From Effusibacillus lacus (GTDB taxonomy: Bacteria > Bacillota > Bacilli > Tumebacillales > Effusibacillaceae): a stretch of 64,000 nucleotides of DNA. The stretch lies in assembly GCF_002335525.1 (NCBI RefSeq), contig NZ_BDUF01000121.1:1-64000 (forward strand), read 5' to 3'. Under the pieces are notes generated by a model that worked only from the letters and a program-made list of their open reading frames with translations, did no database searches and was not told the origin of the DNA. Shown in pieces: positions 9,977-18,112 of the stretch. A program made the translations under genes and the position numbers. Positions within the stretch are counted from its first letter, which is position 1, and every line of letters starts with the position of its first letter.

Positions 9977-9990
9977 TGTAATCCATTACA
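9977..9990. promoter_or_regulatory. LacI-family operator upstream of the sugar operon
   Basis: TGTAATCCATTACA is a 14-bp palindrome with 6-bp perfect arms, lying between the regulator gene and the first structural gene. The regulator's own promoter region has a matching site differing at 2 of 14 bases, which supports both. Confidence 0.7.
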
Positions 9991-10002
9991 TTGGTCAATG
10001 TT

Positions 10003-11007
10003 TTAAAACCTTACTTTACCTCCGCATGATTCCCGTATTATCAACTGATCCTCAAGCACAAACTGTCGCTTCTTTAAATCTTCTCCGTTAATCAGTTTTA
10101 GAAGAATCTCCATCGACGTGGTGCCGATTTCATACATCGGCTGGGCGATAGTCGTTAATGCGGGTTCAACAATCGATGAAATCTTGATATTATCGAACCC
10201 CATAACGGCTATATCATCGGGAACATTCAGCGAATGTTCCCTTATGGCTTTCATCGCTCCAATAGCCATTTCGTCATTTGCAGCAAAAATTGCGGTTGGG
10301 AGATTTTCCAAAGCAAGATATTTCATCGCCATGTTGTAACCGATTTCATAACTAAAATCGCCTTCCTGAATCAGCACCGGATCGAACTTCAATTCATACT
10401 GAGCCATCGCTTGTTGATATCCTCTTAGGCGGTCACGACTCAAAATAATATCCATCGGACCGGAAATGTGCGCGATCCTTCTGTGGCCAAGCTTGATTAA
10501 ATGCTCGGTCGCCTTTCGGGCGCTGCTGACGTTGTCGATCGAGACAGTGGGTAACCTGGAGCCTTCCAGATATTCACACGCAAGGACAACCGGATATTCT
10601 TCCGCTATCTCCTCAACGAGACTCCGATCCATGCGGGCCGTCAACAGAATCATTCCGTCCACCCGCTTTTGCCGCAGCAGATTCAAATACTCGACTTCCT
10701 GGCGAACATTGTTTTGGGTATCCGCCAACAGCACTTGATAGCCGTTTTGAACCGCTATCGACTCAATTCCCCGCAAAATCTTGGAGAAGAATGTGTTTGT
10801 AATATCGGGCACCACCACGAGGATCGTTTGTGTTTCCATCTTGCGAAGGTATCTGCCCAGGATATTGGGTGAGTAGTTCAGTTCTTGTATTGCGTTTAAC
10901 ACTTTTTCTTTTGTTTCTTCTGTTACGTTATCGGCATTGCTTAAAACCCGCGACACTGTAGCGGTAGACACATTTGCCAATCTGGCTACGTCTTTTATCC
11001 TCACCAT
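10003..11007 (-). CDS. LacI-family transcriptional repressor
   Basis: 334 residues. The N-terminal helix-turn-helix and hinge read IKDVARLANVSTATVSRVL and NYSPN, as usual for LacI/PurR. The rest is a periplasmic-binding-protein-like effector domain with HRRIAHISGP and FAANDEMAIGA. I chose the ATG at 11007 (MVRIKDV) because AAAGGG lies about 9 bases upstream; two earlier in-frame ATGs would add up to 13 residues. It heads the operon and probably represses both itself and the transport/catabolic genes through the two operators found. The inducer is presumably the imported sugar or inositol. Confidence 0.92.
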   Translation of the reverse strand: MVRIKDVARLANVSTATVSRVLSNADNVTEETKEKVLNAIQELNYSPNILGRYLRKMETQTILVVVPDITNTFFSKILRGIESIAVQNGYQVLLADTQNNVRQEVEYLNLLRQKRVDGMILLTARMDRSLVEEIAEEYPVVLACEYLEGSRLPTVSIDNVSSARKATEHLIKLGHRRIAHISGPMDIILSRDRLRGYQQAMAQYELKFDPVLIQEGDFSYEIGYNMAMKYLALENLPTAIFAANDEMAIGAMKAIREHSLNVPDDIAVMGFDNIKISSIVEPALTTIAQPMYEIGTTSMEILLKLINGEDLKKRQFVLEDQLIIRESCGGKVRF

Positions 11008-11073
11008 CTTTGTAAACCCTTTCATTCGTAAGAAAATGAATAACAATCGACGTGGATCTGATCGATTTGTTAT

Positions 11074-11087
11074 TGTAATCGGTTACA
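11074..11087. promoter_or_regulatory. LacI-family operator upstream of the repressor gene
   Basis: TGTAATCGGTTACA has 5-bp arms around a central CG, the classic LacI-family form. It lies 67 bases upstream of the repressor start and pairs with the site at 9977, indicating autoregulation. Confidence 0.7.
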
Positions 11088-11170
11088 TTACTCTATATTC
11101 GATTCTAGTTTTAATATTCCTTCTGATTCCGAAAAAAATTTTTTATCAGAATGATTGACCAGCAAAAAAC

Positions 11171-11199
11171 GCAATCGGTAGAGCCCGCAGACCGATTGC
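11171..11199 (-). terminator. Terminator of the CPBP protease gene
   Basis: A 9-bp perfect stem GCAATCGGT/ACCGATTGC with an 11-base loop is followed on the minus strand by GTTTTTTG, 15 bases past the stop codon. Confidence 0.85.
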
Positions 11200-11213
11200 T
11201 TGTTTGTTGACCT

Positions 11214-12830
11214 TTAGGTTCCGGAGAGCCGGATTGAACCAGGCTGCAGCCAACGTGCATATCTGCCAATGGTTGCGGGCAAGATCAGCCAGCCAATGGC
11301 CAGCAGTTGGTCGCTCCATGTCCCGCCAAACAGGAGCGGCAGACACATCAGCACCGTATCAAAGATCACATGGGCAAAGATAACGGTCTCCAAATCGTAC
11401 CGCAGGAAGCACCAGCCGATCAGCATGCCCAGCAGCGTCAGTTCAATAAACCGGGTATAAAAGGGATGCACCGGGTACAACGAATGTCCGAGCGCCCACA
11501 CCATTGCGGGCAGCAGCAGAGCCAGGAATGTGCTTCTCAGATATCGCTTCACCAGACCGATTCCCAGCAGCCGGAAAGTAATCTCTTCCCCGATGCCTGC
11601 AATCCAGGCAAGCAGCGGGAAGAGTCCGGGCACCAGGAAGTTCCAGGGCGTCATGGTAAAATCGCTCTCTTCCCAAACCCCGAAATACCTTTCGGACACC
11701 CAGTAAAAAATCCCCTGCACTCCGAGCCAAACAAATGCCAACAGATACCCGCGAAAGACGGCGGCCCTTATCCGTTCCGGCCAATCGGCGTCTCCCCACC
11801 TCAACCATTTGCCGGGCCAGAGATTGCGCTGCAGCACGGCACCCGCCACTGTAGTGGCATAGGTGCTGACGCTGGACAGAACCGCAATGCCGGTAACCGA
11901 GAAAGCTGTCCCCCACAAGATCAACTCCTGTGAGAAGTCGGAATACGAGCTCAAATTGGCCAGAAAAACAGGCCACTCGTTCAGATTGGTCAGCAAAGTG
12001 ATGCCGAGCAGCAGGATCCCGATCATCAGCCCCCTTTGCCAATCCACTTCCCGCTTCGGATAGACAAATGCCACAACAAGCGACAGAATCACCAGCAGCA
12101 GCATGCCAAGCAAGCTGATCCCGGTTAGCAGCAAACCGAAACTCCGCTGCTGCTCCAGCCAATCGAGATCTTCACCGGGAACGGCAAATTCCGTTCGAAA
12201 GCCCGTTACCCGGTTGTCAGTAATCTCCACAACGTATGCATAACTGGACTTCCCGACATCCCAGACAGTATTCAGCCAGCGGTAACGGTAATCAAAAGGC
12301 CTGGTACCGTCCTCACCCTTTTCCGGGATTTCAGGAACCTGCGTAACAAGCTCAAGTTCCCCCGGGTCTACGTTCCGTCGCAAAAGTTCTCCCTGTGCCA
12401 CTTCCAGCGCTTCTCGTTCATTCAACAGCGGTTTTTCCTGTTTGCGCGTACCTTTCAATTGATAGCCCAGTACCCTGCCGCTCACTTCATCAATGGAAAC
12501 CGCATAGAAAGCCCCGTCAGGTTCAAAGAAGCTGACTTCCCAATAGGCCAATGGGCGTGACCGCTGCAGGTTCCGTTCAAAGGATTCCATCAGTCCATGC
12601 CGTTTCAGATAGGCTTCCATGTCCGGGTCGCCCGTGTAGAGAACCGTTTCGATTTTGCCGGTGACGGAAATGCCTTGCTCCGATAAAAAATGGGCCGCCC
12701 GCTGCGACGCCTCTTCACGTGTAAGCGAAGTTTGCCCCCCCACCAGGAGGCCGGGCAAGTTCAACAGGAGAAACACGAACAGACCCGCCCATGCGAGGCT
12801 CCAAAGTACAGGATGCTTGCTTCGCCGCAT
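11214..12830 (-). CDS. CPBP-family intramembrane metalloprotease
   Basis: 538 residues. After one N-terminal membrane segment there is an extracytoplasmic region of about 190 residues with PepSY-like features (TREEASQRAAHFL; YAVSIDEVSGRVLGY), then a polytopic membrane domain. The CAAX/CPBP active-site motifs are present: EEITFR (Glu415, Glu416, Arg420), ALGHS (His449) and FAHVIFD (His487). These enzymes act as membrane proteases or, in some bacteria, in bacteriocin immunity. The PepSY-like front end may tune protease activity; that is inference. The gene is monocistronic, with its own terminator. Confidence 0.85.
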   Translation of the reverse strand: MRRSKHPVLWSLAWAGLFVFLLLNLPGLLVGGQTSLTREEASQRAAHFLSEQGISVTGKIETVLYTGDPDMEAYLKRHGLMESFERNLQRSRPLAYWEVSFFEPDGAFYAVSIDEVSGRVLGYQLKGTRKQEKPLLNEREALEVAQGELLRRNVDPGELELVTQVPEIPEKGEDGTRPFDYRYRWLNTVWDVGKSSYAYVVEITDNRVTGFRTEFAVPGEDLDWLEQQRSFGLLLTGISLLGMLLLVILSLVVAFVYPKREVDWQRGLMIGILLLGITLLTNLNEWPVFLANLSSYSDFSQELILWGTAFSVTGIAVLSSVSTYATTVAGAVLQRNLWPGKWLRWGDADWPERIRAAVFRGYLLAFVWLGVQGIFYWVSERYFGVWEESDFTMTPWNFLVPGLFPLLAWIAGIGEEITFRLLGIGLVKRYLRSTFLALLLPAMVWALGHSLYPVHPFYTRFIELTLLGMLIGWCFLRYDLETVIFAHVIFDTVLMCLPLLFGGTWSDQLLAIGWLILPATIGRYARWLQPGSIRLSGT

Positions 12831-12927
12831 TCAGTTCAACCCTTTCTCTGACTAAGCTCCTGTATCCGTACTATCTATCCGCCAATATATAGCATATTTT
12901 GGACCATAATGCCAGATAGAAAGAAAA

Positions 12928-12947
12928 AGCCCCGCATAAACGGGGCT
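12928..12947 (-). terminator. Terminator of the S41 protease gene
   Basis: AGCCCCG/CGGGGCT with a 6-base loop is followed by TTTTTCTTTC on the minus strand, 15 bases past the stop codon. Confidence 0.88.
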
Positions 12948-12961
12948 ATCGGATCAACCGG

Positions 12962-14482
12962 TTAGATACCCTTGACCACGATTTTTTCACTGCCGATTTG
13001 CCACTGGGCGGATTTGAATGCTTCTTTCAACGCCTCCAGGGACACGTAGGTCACTCCCGATTCCACAAAGAACGGCTCTTGGTAGGCTTTGTCCTCATCG
13101 TTAACAAGAAACTTTCCGGTGGGTACATGCAGCTTTACTGCACGTCCGCCATACTGGAAGGAAATCGACTGCTGGCTCCCGTCCCAAACCACTTCCGAAC
13201 CGAGAGCCTCGGCAACCAGACGGAGCGGCAAATATTTTGTTCCGTTTTTATCGACGGTCTTCTGATCGGTGATCTCGATCCGGTCCACATAGGTCTTTTG
13301 GTTGGCCAGGTCAAAGGTCACGCTGCGTTCCCTGTCCGGATACAGGGTCCGCAAAGCAGCCGGAACCTGCAATTGTTGGAGCTTTACGGGCACGTCCGGT
13401 TTGAGACCGGTGGCCTGCGGCGAGGTGCCGTCCGCAAAATAAAATTGTCCCACGGTAAATTTCAGGGTGTACCCGTTTGCCAGGTTTTCCGTACGCTGCA
13501 AGACACCCTTGCCGAAGCTTTGGCTGCCCACCAGTTTCGCCCGCTTGTGAGCCTGCAGTGTACCCGCCAACAGTTCGGACGCACTGGCGCTCTCCTCATC
13601 AACCAGAACCACCAGAGGCAGATCCACGCCTTCGCTGTCTGCATTGTATTTCTGGGAGCCGTTGCGGTATCGGATCTCCAGCAGCGTCCCATTTTTCAGG
13701 AACCGGTCGGCGATGTTCAGGGCTGGACCCATGATCCCGCCGCCGTTCCCGCGGACATCCAGCACCAGCGATCTGATTCCTTTTTCCTGCAGATCGGCCA
13801 GCGCCTTGTCAAATTCAGAATCTGCGTTCTCGCTGAAGGACAAGATGCGAATGTACCCGGTATCTTCATCCAGCAGCGAAGATTGCAGCGTAGGAAGCTG
13901 GATCTGCTGCCGGGTGACGGTGACGCTGAAGGGTGCCTGGCCCTGTCGTCTGAGGGTCACCGTTACGGAGGTGCCCGCTTCGCCGCGAAGCATGCCGGTC
14001 ACCTCCTGCAGCTGTTTCCCCGTTACATCGGTGCCGTTTACTGCGAGAACCCGATCCCCCTTTTTGATGCCGGCCGCTTCCGCCGGCGACGATGCAAACA
14101 CTTCTTCCACCAGGAAGCCCTGGTCGTCCTGGGACATACGCGCCCCGATCCCTGCATATTTCTGATTGATGGAGTTGACAAAGTTTTGATATTCATTGGC
14201 TGTGAAGTACTCCGTATACGGATCGTTCAGAACTTCAAGCATGCCCTGCACGGCGCCGTGGACCAGTTTATCGTCGTCCACTTTGGGCCAATGCAGCTCG
14301 CGCAAAGACTCAAACACTTGATACAAAGTGATCTCATGCGAATTGGGAGAGTTCTGCTGCGGGGTGGAGGCGGGCTCCTCCGCCAATACTGCAACCGGCG
14401 CCGACAGGGCCCCCGCCGGGACCACCAGCCCGAGTGCCAAAACTGCTGCCGCCATCTTTTTATGCCAGGCTCGTTTCTGCAT
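12962..14482 (-). CDS. Secreted S41 C-terminal processing protease with stalk domain
   Basis: 506 residues: signal peptide (1-36), PDZ domain (about 110-190; KKGDRVLAVNG), S41 protease domain (about 205-370) and a C-terminal copper-amine-oxidase-N stalk domain (about 395-505; LPLRLVAEALGSEVVWDG). Ser300 (ESASASE) and Lys325 (SFGKG) match the Ser/Lys dyad of CtpA/CtpB, with the same 25-residue spacing as in Prc. It would act outside the membrane, cutting secreted or membrane proteins. The start at 14482 follows AAAGGAG; the longer frame has no such site. The stalk domain on a CtpB-like enzyme suggests wall attachment. Confidence 0.9.
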   Translation of the reverse strand: MQKRAWHKKMAAAVLALGLVVPAGALSAPVAVLAEEPASTPQQNSPNSHEITLYQVFESLRELHWPKVDDDKLVHGAVQGMLEVLNDPYTEYFTANEYQNFVNSINQKYAGIGARMSQDDQGFLVEEVFASSPAEAAGIKKGDRVLAVNGTDVTGKQLQEVTGMLRGEAGTSVTVTLRRQGQAPFSVTVTRQQIQLPTLQSSLLDEDTGYIRILSFSENADSEFDKALADLQEKGIRSLVLDVRGNGGGIMGPALNIADRFLKNGTLLEIRYRNGSQKYNADSEGVDLPLVVLVDEESASASELLAGTLQAHKRAKLVGSQSFGKGVLQRTENLANGYTLKFTVGQFYFADGTSPQATGLKPDVPVKLQQLQVPAALRTLYPDRERSVTFDLANQKTYVDRIEITDQKTVDKNGTKYLPLRLVAEALGSEVVWDGSQQSISFQYGGRAVKLHVPTGKFLVNDEDKAYQEPFFVESGVTYVSLEALKEAFKSAQWQIGSEKIVVKGI

Positions 14483-14685
14483 AGATGTCGTTTCTCCTTT
14501 CCACTCGCCCGTCGCCACTCCCTTAGCGGGAATGCGGAATACGGCTCCTAAAGGATTTCGACATCAAGAGGCGGTTTCCTTTGTCTGAATCGGTCTATTT
14601 CTGGGCAATGAGCATTGCCAATATTGAAAATAGGGGTGATGGTAAATGACGATTATGTAATGGGCAAAGATCTGATGGATGAAAA

Positions 14686-14872
14686 AATAGGACTGAATTT
14701 CAGTCTTATTTTGTCAATTCAAAGGAACTCCCGGAAATAGGACTGTTTTTCAGTCCTATATGCTAGTTCTTGCTTGTGCACCACGAAACTCACCCGAATA
14801 AGGCTGAAAATCAGTTCTATTCTTGAAGTGACAATCAAAAAATCAAAAATAAGGCTGACAATCAGCCTTATT
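14686..14872. repeat. Four-palindrome element, copy A
   Basis: Four 25-bp imperfect palindromes lie at 14686-14710, 14736-14760, 14797-14821 and 14848-14872, separated by 25, 36 and 26 bases. Each has AATA...TATT outer arms and a core of the type GGACTG/CAGTCC; the fourth is a perfect inverted repeat. It sits about 200 bases upstream of the S41 protease start. The remaining intergenic DNA at 14483-14685 and 14873-14977 holds nothing else I can assign. Architecture and spacing recur at four other places. Confidence 0.85.
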
Positions 14873-14977
14873 TCAACAATAGAAATATTATGTAAACCTA
14901 GTCCCGCCAACCAGTTGAGTTAAGATCCTCTATTGGTTTCAAGTCCACCCACAATTTTGTTTAACAAATAGAAAAAA

Positions 14978-14999
14978 AGAGACAGGCACCCCTGTCTCT
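14978..14999 (-). terminator. Terminator of the GT2/GtrA operon
   Basis: AGAGACAGG/CCTGTCTCT with a short loop is followed on the minus strand by a run of seven T, 16 bases past the stop codon of the last operon gene. Confidence 0.88.
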
Positions 15000-15014
15000 A
15001 TGGGAATGGCTGAA

Positions 15015-16469
15015 TTATTTTGAGTCGGCGGCCGGAATCAAGTGGATCCGGAAGGGACCGTAGCCGTTGGGGATGATCATGATGTGGAGAGTGTGCTCCT
15101 CCCCGTCTTTGGCCGGATCCACCGTCTTGATGATCTTGGTCAGCCCCGGCGGGCTCAGTTTCGAGAAGTCTTTGTAGTAATCCTCGAAATGCGGATCCTT
15201 GATATTCACAGTTTCCGTCTTGCCGTCCCACTGGTAAGCGAAATACTGGTCGTACACGTCAACGGGAGCCTTCTGGTCCGGCTTGGTATTCCACCCGGCC
15301 GCCTGGATCGCCACATGGGTCGGGCCTTTCAGCTTTAGGGTAAAGATATAGTCCGCCCCGTACTCCCCGTTCACCTGGCCGTTCATCTTCTCAACGACTC
15401 GCTTGCCATCCACTTCTTTGACACCGTATTCGTCAATCCCGCTTTTGATGGTGTCGTTTAAGAACATTTCCGGATTGTAGAAGGGCTTGTTTGGGTCCTC
15501 ATGCTGATATCTCCATGGATTGTGAACCTGCATGTGCACCGGACCGTCTTTTTGCGGATCGTAGGTGATGGTCTTCTTCCGGGTGATCCCTTCCCCTTGC
15601 GGGGCGGTGGGATACACGCCCGGAAGGAAGAAGCCGCGGTGGTGGAAATTAGTCTTGTTGATCACATCCTCCGCAGGCATGATGGACTTCTCCGTTTGCG
15701 AGTTTGCATAGAACTGCTCCAGGTCCGCGTCTTTATGCGCGGCAAACACCTGAATCCCAAACCCTTCTTTTTCCTTTAGATCGTTGCGGACAATGGGCTT
15801 CTTCGTCTCATGGTCGACCAGCACCAGGTCAAACATGCCCATGCTCCAGCCCCGCTTGCCCGCCACTTCATGGATGAAGTGCTTTTGGCCGGGTTGGAGG
15901 GTCACCAGCAGCTGCCGGTCTTTGCCATTGCCGGAATCAAACCACTTCTTGAGCAGTTCCAGCCCGATCAGAGCGCCGTAGTCGGTTTGGGTTCCCGTTT
16001 CGGGATTGAGCGGGGCCGGATTTGCCTTGACCAGCGGTTTCCCGTGCTCGTCGATATTGCGCACCAGAGCTTTCCGTTCCCACATCACATCAATGGTGCG
16101 CCCGGTATTGTTCACCATGACAAACCCGATCTTGCCCGGAACATTTTCTTCCGGATTGGCCGGATCGGTCAACAGGTTCAAGTGGCTGTAAAGCAAACGG
16201 ACTTTGCCGTTGTTTGACGTCGCGTTGTCCACCCGGCACAGGATGCCCGGATAATGGGCAAACTCGGGGCCGTTGCTGAAGACCAGCGCCCGATCTTCAA
16301 ACTCAAGCAATTCCCCGCGGCTGATGGATCGAGCCTGTACCGTCTGTTCCGGGGACACAAGATTCTTCTTCTCTTCCTTCTCTGTATAAAGACGGCTGCC
16401 GTAGACAACGCCTGCGACCGCAAGCGCTGCCAACAACCCGCCGATGGCAAATTTCGTTGTTCCTTTCAT
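15015..16469 (-). CDS. Membrane-anchored extracytoplasmic protein of unknown function
   Basis: 484 residues that I do not recognise. Residues 7-24 form one hydrophobic segment (signal anchor), followed by a charged stretch and a large hydrophilic, probably extracytoplasmic body rich in Asp, Pro, Lys and Tyr. There are no Cys-rich motifs or repeats. The ATG at 16469 follows AAAGGAGAAAG. It is the last gene of an operon with a GT2, a GtrA flippase and a PIG-V-like glycosyltransferase, 12 bases after the transferase stop. It may be an accessory or acceptor protein of that glycosylation system; this is inference from context only. Confidence 0.75.
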   Translation of the reverse strand: MKGTTKFAIGGLLAALAVAGVVYGSRLYTEKEEKKNLVSPEQTVQARSISRGELLEFEDRALVFSNGPEFAHYPGILCRVDNATSNNGKVRLLYSHLNLLTDPANPEENVPGKIGFVMVNNTGRTIDVMWERKALVRNIDEHGKPLVKANPAPLNPETGTQTDYGALIGLELLKKWFDSGNGKDRQLLVTLQPGQKHFIHEVAGKRGWSMGMFDLVLVDHETKKPIVRNDLKEKEGFGIQVFAAHKDADLEQFYANSQTEKSIMPAEDVINKTNFHHRGFFLPGVYPTAPQGEGITRKKTITYDPQKDGPVHMQVHNPWRYQHEDPNKPFYNPEMFLNDTIKSGIDEYGVKEVDGKRVVEKMNGQVNGEYGADYIFTLKLKGPTHVAIQAAGWNTKPDQKAPVDVYDQYFAYQWDGKTETVNIKDPHFEDYYKDFSKLSPPGLTKIIKTVDPAKDGEEHTLHIMIIPNGYGPFRIHLIPAADSK

Positions 16470-16484
16470 CAACTTTCTCCTTTC

Positions 16485-17690
16485 TTACGCTACCCACCGG
16501 TCCAGCGACCAGTTGTAGACCAGAATCACAAGCAGCACAGCAAACACCAGATTGGTGGCGTAATAGAAGAGCCGGTTTCCCTTGACCAACTCATAGATTC
16601 CCAGGTAGAGCGGGAAGATCACCAGCGAATAGCGGGAATAGCTGACAAAGTAATCCACCACCCGGCCTGTCGCAGGTGCGGTCAGCGGGATCAGGAACGC
16701 ATACAGGATGATCACCCAGTAAGAGAGCCTCAGTTTGCGGACAGTGACCAGCAGCACCACCAAGGTCAACGTGACAAAGAAAAACTCGGTAAAAAAGTAC
16801 ATCCACAGCCAGTTCAGAGGCTGAGCGGTCAAGTGATTGACCAGCATCTGATATCCCTGAACAATTGTCGCAAAGGGATTGAGGAATCCGCGCCCGAATT
16901 GCGCCTGGGCATGGGAGAAGGCAAAGGGATCCCCAAACCGGCAGCCCAGATACCCCATGTACAGAAAGAACGAAAGGGGAATGACAAACACCCACAGGAA
17001 CCCTTTCCATCTTTTCCGCCCTGGATTGGCCTGCCCCAGATTGCCAAAGCCCCTTCGCAGGAAAGGCAGGATGTCCCCCCAGGTTCGAATCTTAAAATAC
17101 TCCAGCGCATATGGAATCGTCAAAAACACACCGGTGTTGCGTGTAATGCTCGTGACAAATCCGCTGATGCCTGCCCCGGCCCAATTGCCGATACGGATGC
17201 AGTACAGGGTGAGTGCCATCAGCAGCAGATACAGGGACTCGGTATACACAGCAGAAAAATAGTACGATGTGGGATACAGGCAGAACAGCCAAAGAATCCG
17301 CCGGGTGTCCCTCTCTTCGTAATCGATTCGAATCAAATGATAGACCACATAAAGCATCAGGAAAAAGGCGACATTGGAGACGAGCACCCCGGCCGTAGCG
17401 GACGTGACATCCAGCAATTGCCGCACCATCGCTATAAGGAACGGATACAAAGGAAAAAAAGCGGAACTTTTCGGATCATATCCCTGTTCCGCAATGCGGG
17501 CGTACCAACCGGAATCCCATTTGAAGAAGTTGTTGAAGAGCAGAAACTTCAGCGAGTCAAGCGCCCCCATGCCTGCCAGGTGCTGTTTGGTCGCCCAGAA
17601 AGCGGGGGCCAGTATCAGGATCTTGTTCACTAGAAACAGAATCAGAAGAAAGCCAATCACTTTCAGATCCAAGCGATTTCGCAACCTCAT
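16485..17690 (-). CDS. PIG-V-like membrane glycosyltransferase
   Basis: A 401-residue polytopic protein with about ten membrane segments. Motifs WDSGWYARIAEQGYD, FFPLYPFLI, YPTSYYFSAVYTESLYLLL and ITRNTG match the PIG-V/mannosyltransferase family of GT-C enzymes, which use a polyprenyl-phosphate sugar donor on the outer face of the membrane. The Asp of WDSGWY is the likely catalytic acid. It overlaps the GtrA gene upstream by 4 bp (ATGA). With GT2 making the lipid-linked sugar and GtrA moving it, this enzyme would do the final transfer. Sugar and acceptor are unknown. Confidence 0.78.
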   Translation of the reverse strand: MRLRNRLDLKVIGFLLILFLVNKILILAPAFWATKQHLAGMGALDSLKFLLFNNFFKWDSGWYARIAEQGYDPKSSAFFPLYPFLIAMVRQLLDVTSATAGVLVSNVAFFLMLYVVYHLIRIDYEERDTRRILWLFCLYPTSYYFSAVYTESLYLLLMALTLYCIRIGNWAGAGISGFVTSITRNTGVFLTIPYALEYFKIRTWGDILPFLRRGFGNLGQANPGRKRWKGFLWVFVIPLSFFLYMGYLGCRFGDPFAFSHAQAQFGRGFLNPFATIVQGYQMLVNHLTAQPLNWLWMYFFTEFFFVTLTLVVLLVTVRKLRLSYWVIILYAFLIPLTAPATGRVVDYFVSYSRYSLVIFPLYLGIYELVKGNRLFYYATNLVFAVLLVILVYNWSLDRWVA

Positions 17691-18112
17691 ACTTCCTCTC
17701 CCGGGTGCCGAAAGGCAAAAAACTTGTTGCCAAGATAATTGGCGATAGTATAGATGCCCGCTCCAACCAGAACCGCAATGTTTTCAATCACTTTCTGACT
17801 GAGCGGGAGCGCGTTCTGAAGCAGCGAGGACAGCTGCAGACTGGTCCAATAGGACAAGCCATAGCAGACCAGGATCACCAGCACGAACTTCCAGGCGCTG
17901 CTGCGAACCGTTCCCTTATGCCGGAAGGTAAAGGTCTTGTTCAGCACGTAGCTGACCACGGCCCCGATGGAGTTCCCGAGAAATGTCGATGCCCAATAGT
18001 TGAACCCGGCCAGATTCAGAAAAAAATACATGGCGCACAGCCCCACTATGGTGTTCAGAACGCCCACCAGCAGGAAACGGGTGAAACTGTTGTCAAGGCG
18101 TCGAAATCGCAC
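17687..18112 (-). CDS. GtrA-family membrane protein
   Basis: 141 residues with four membrane helices and the GtrA motifs FLLVGVLNTIVG and SYVLNKTFTFRHKG. GtrA proteins are thought to flip polyprenyl-phosphate-linked sugars. The start is decided by the ribosome site: GGGAGGATCCCC precedes a GTG at 18112, whereas the longer frame starting at 18160 would overlap the GT2 gene by 68 bp and lacks a good site. With the GTG the overlap is 20 bp. It is placed between its usual partners. Confidence 0.85.
   Translation of the reverse strand: MRFRRLDNSFTRFLLVGVLNTIVGLCAMYFFLNLAGFNYWASTFLGNSIGAVVSYVLNKTFTFRHKGTVRSSAWKFVLVILVCYGLSYWTSLQLSSLLQNALPLSQKVIENIAVLVGAGIYTIANYLGNKFFAFRHPGEEV

Noticed and set aside
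12998-14551. 517-codon frame on the plus strand opposite the S41 protease
   Set aside because: The minus-strand protein has clear PDZ, S41 and stalk motifs. The plus frame has no family features or ribosome site and arises from codon bias.
14719-14910. 63-residue frame in the intergenic repeat
   Set aside because: It runs across the palindrome element, and its similarity to a frame at 41799-42023 comes from the shared repeat rather than from coding.
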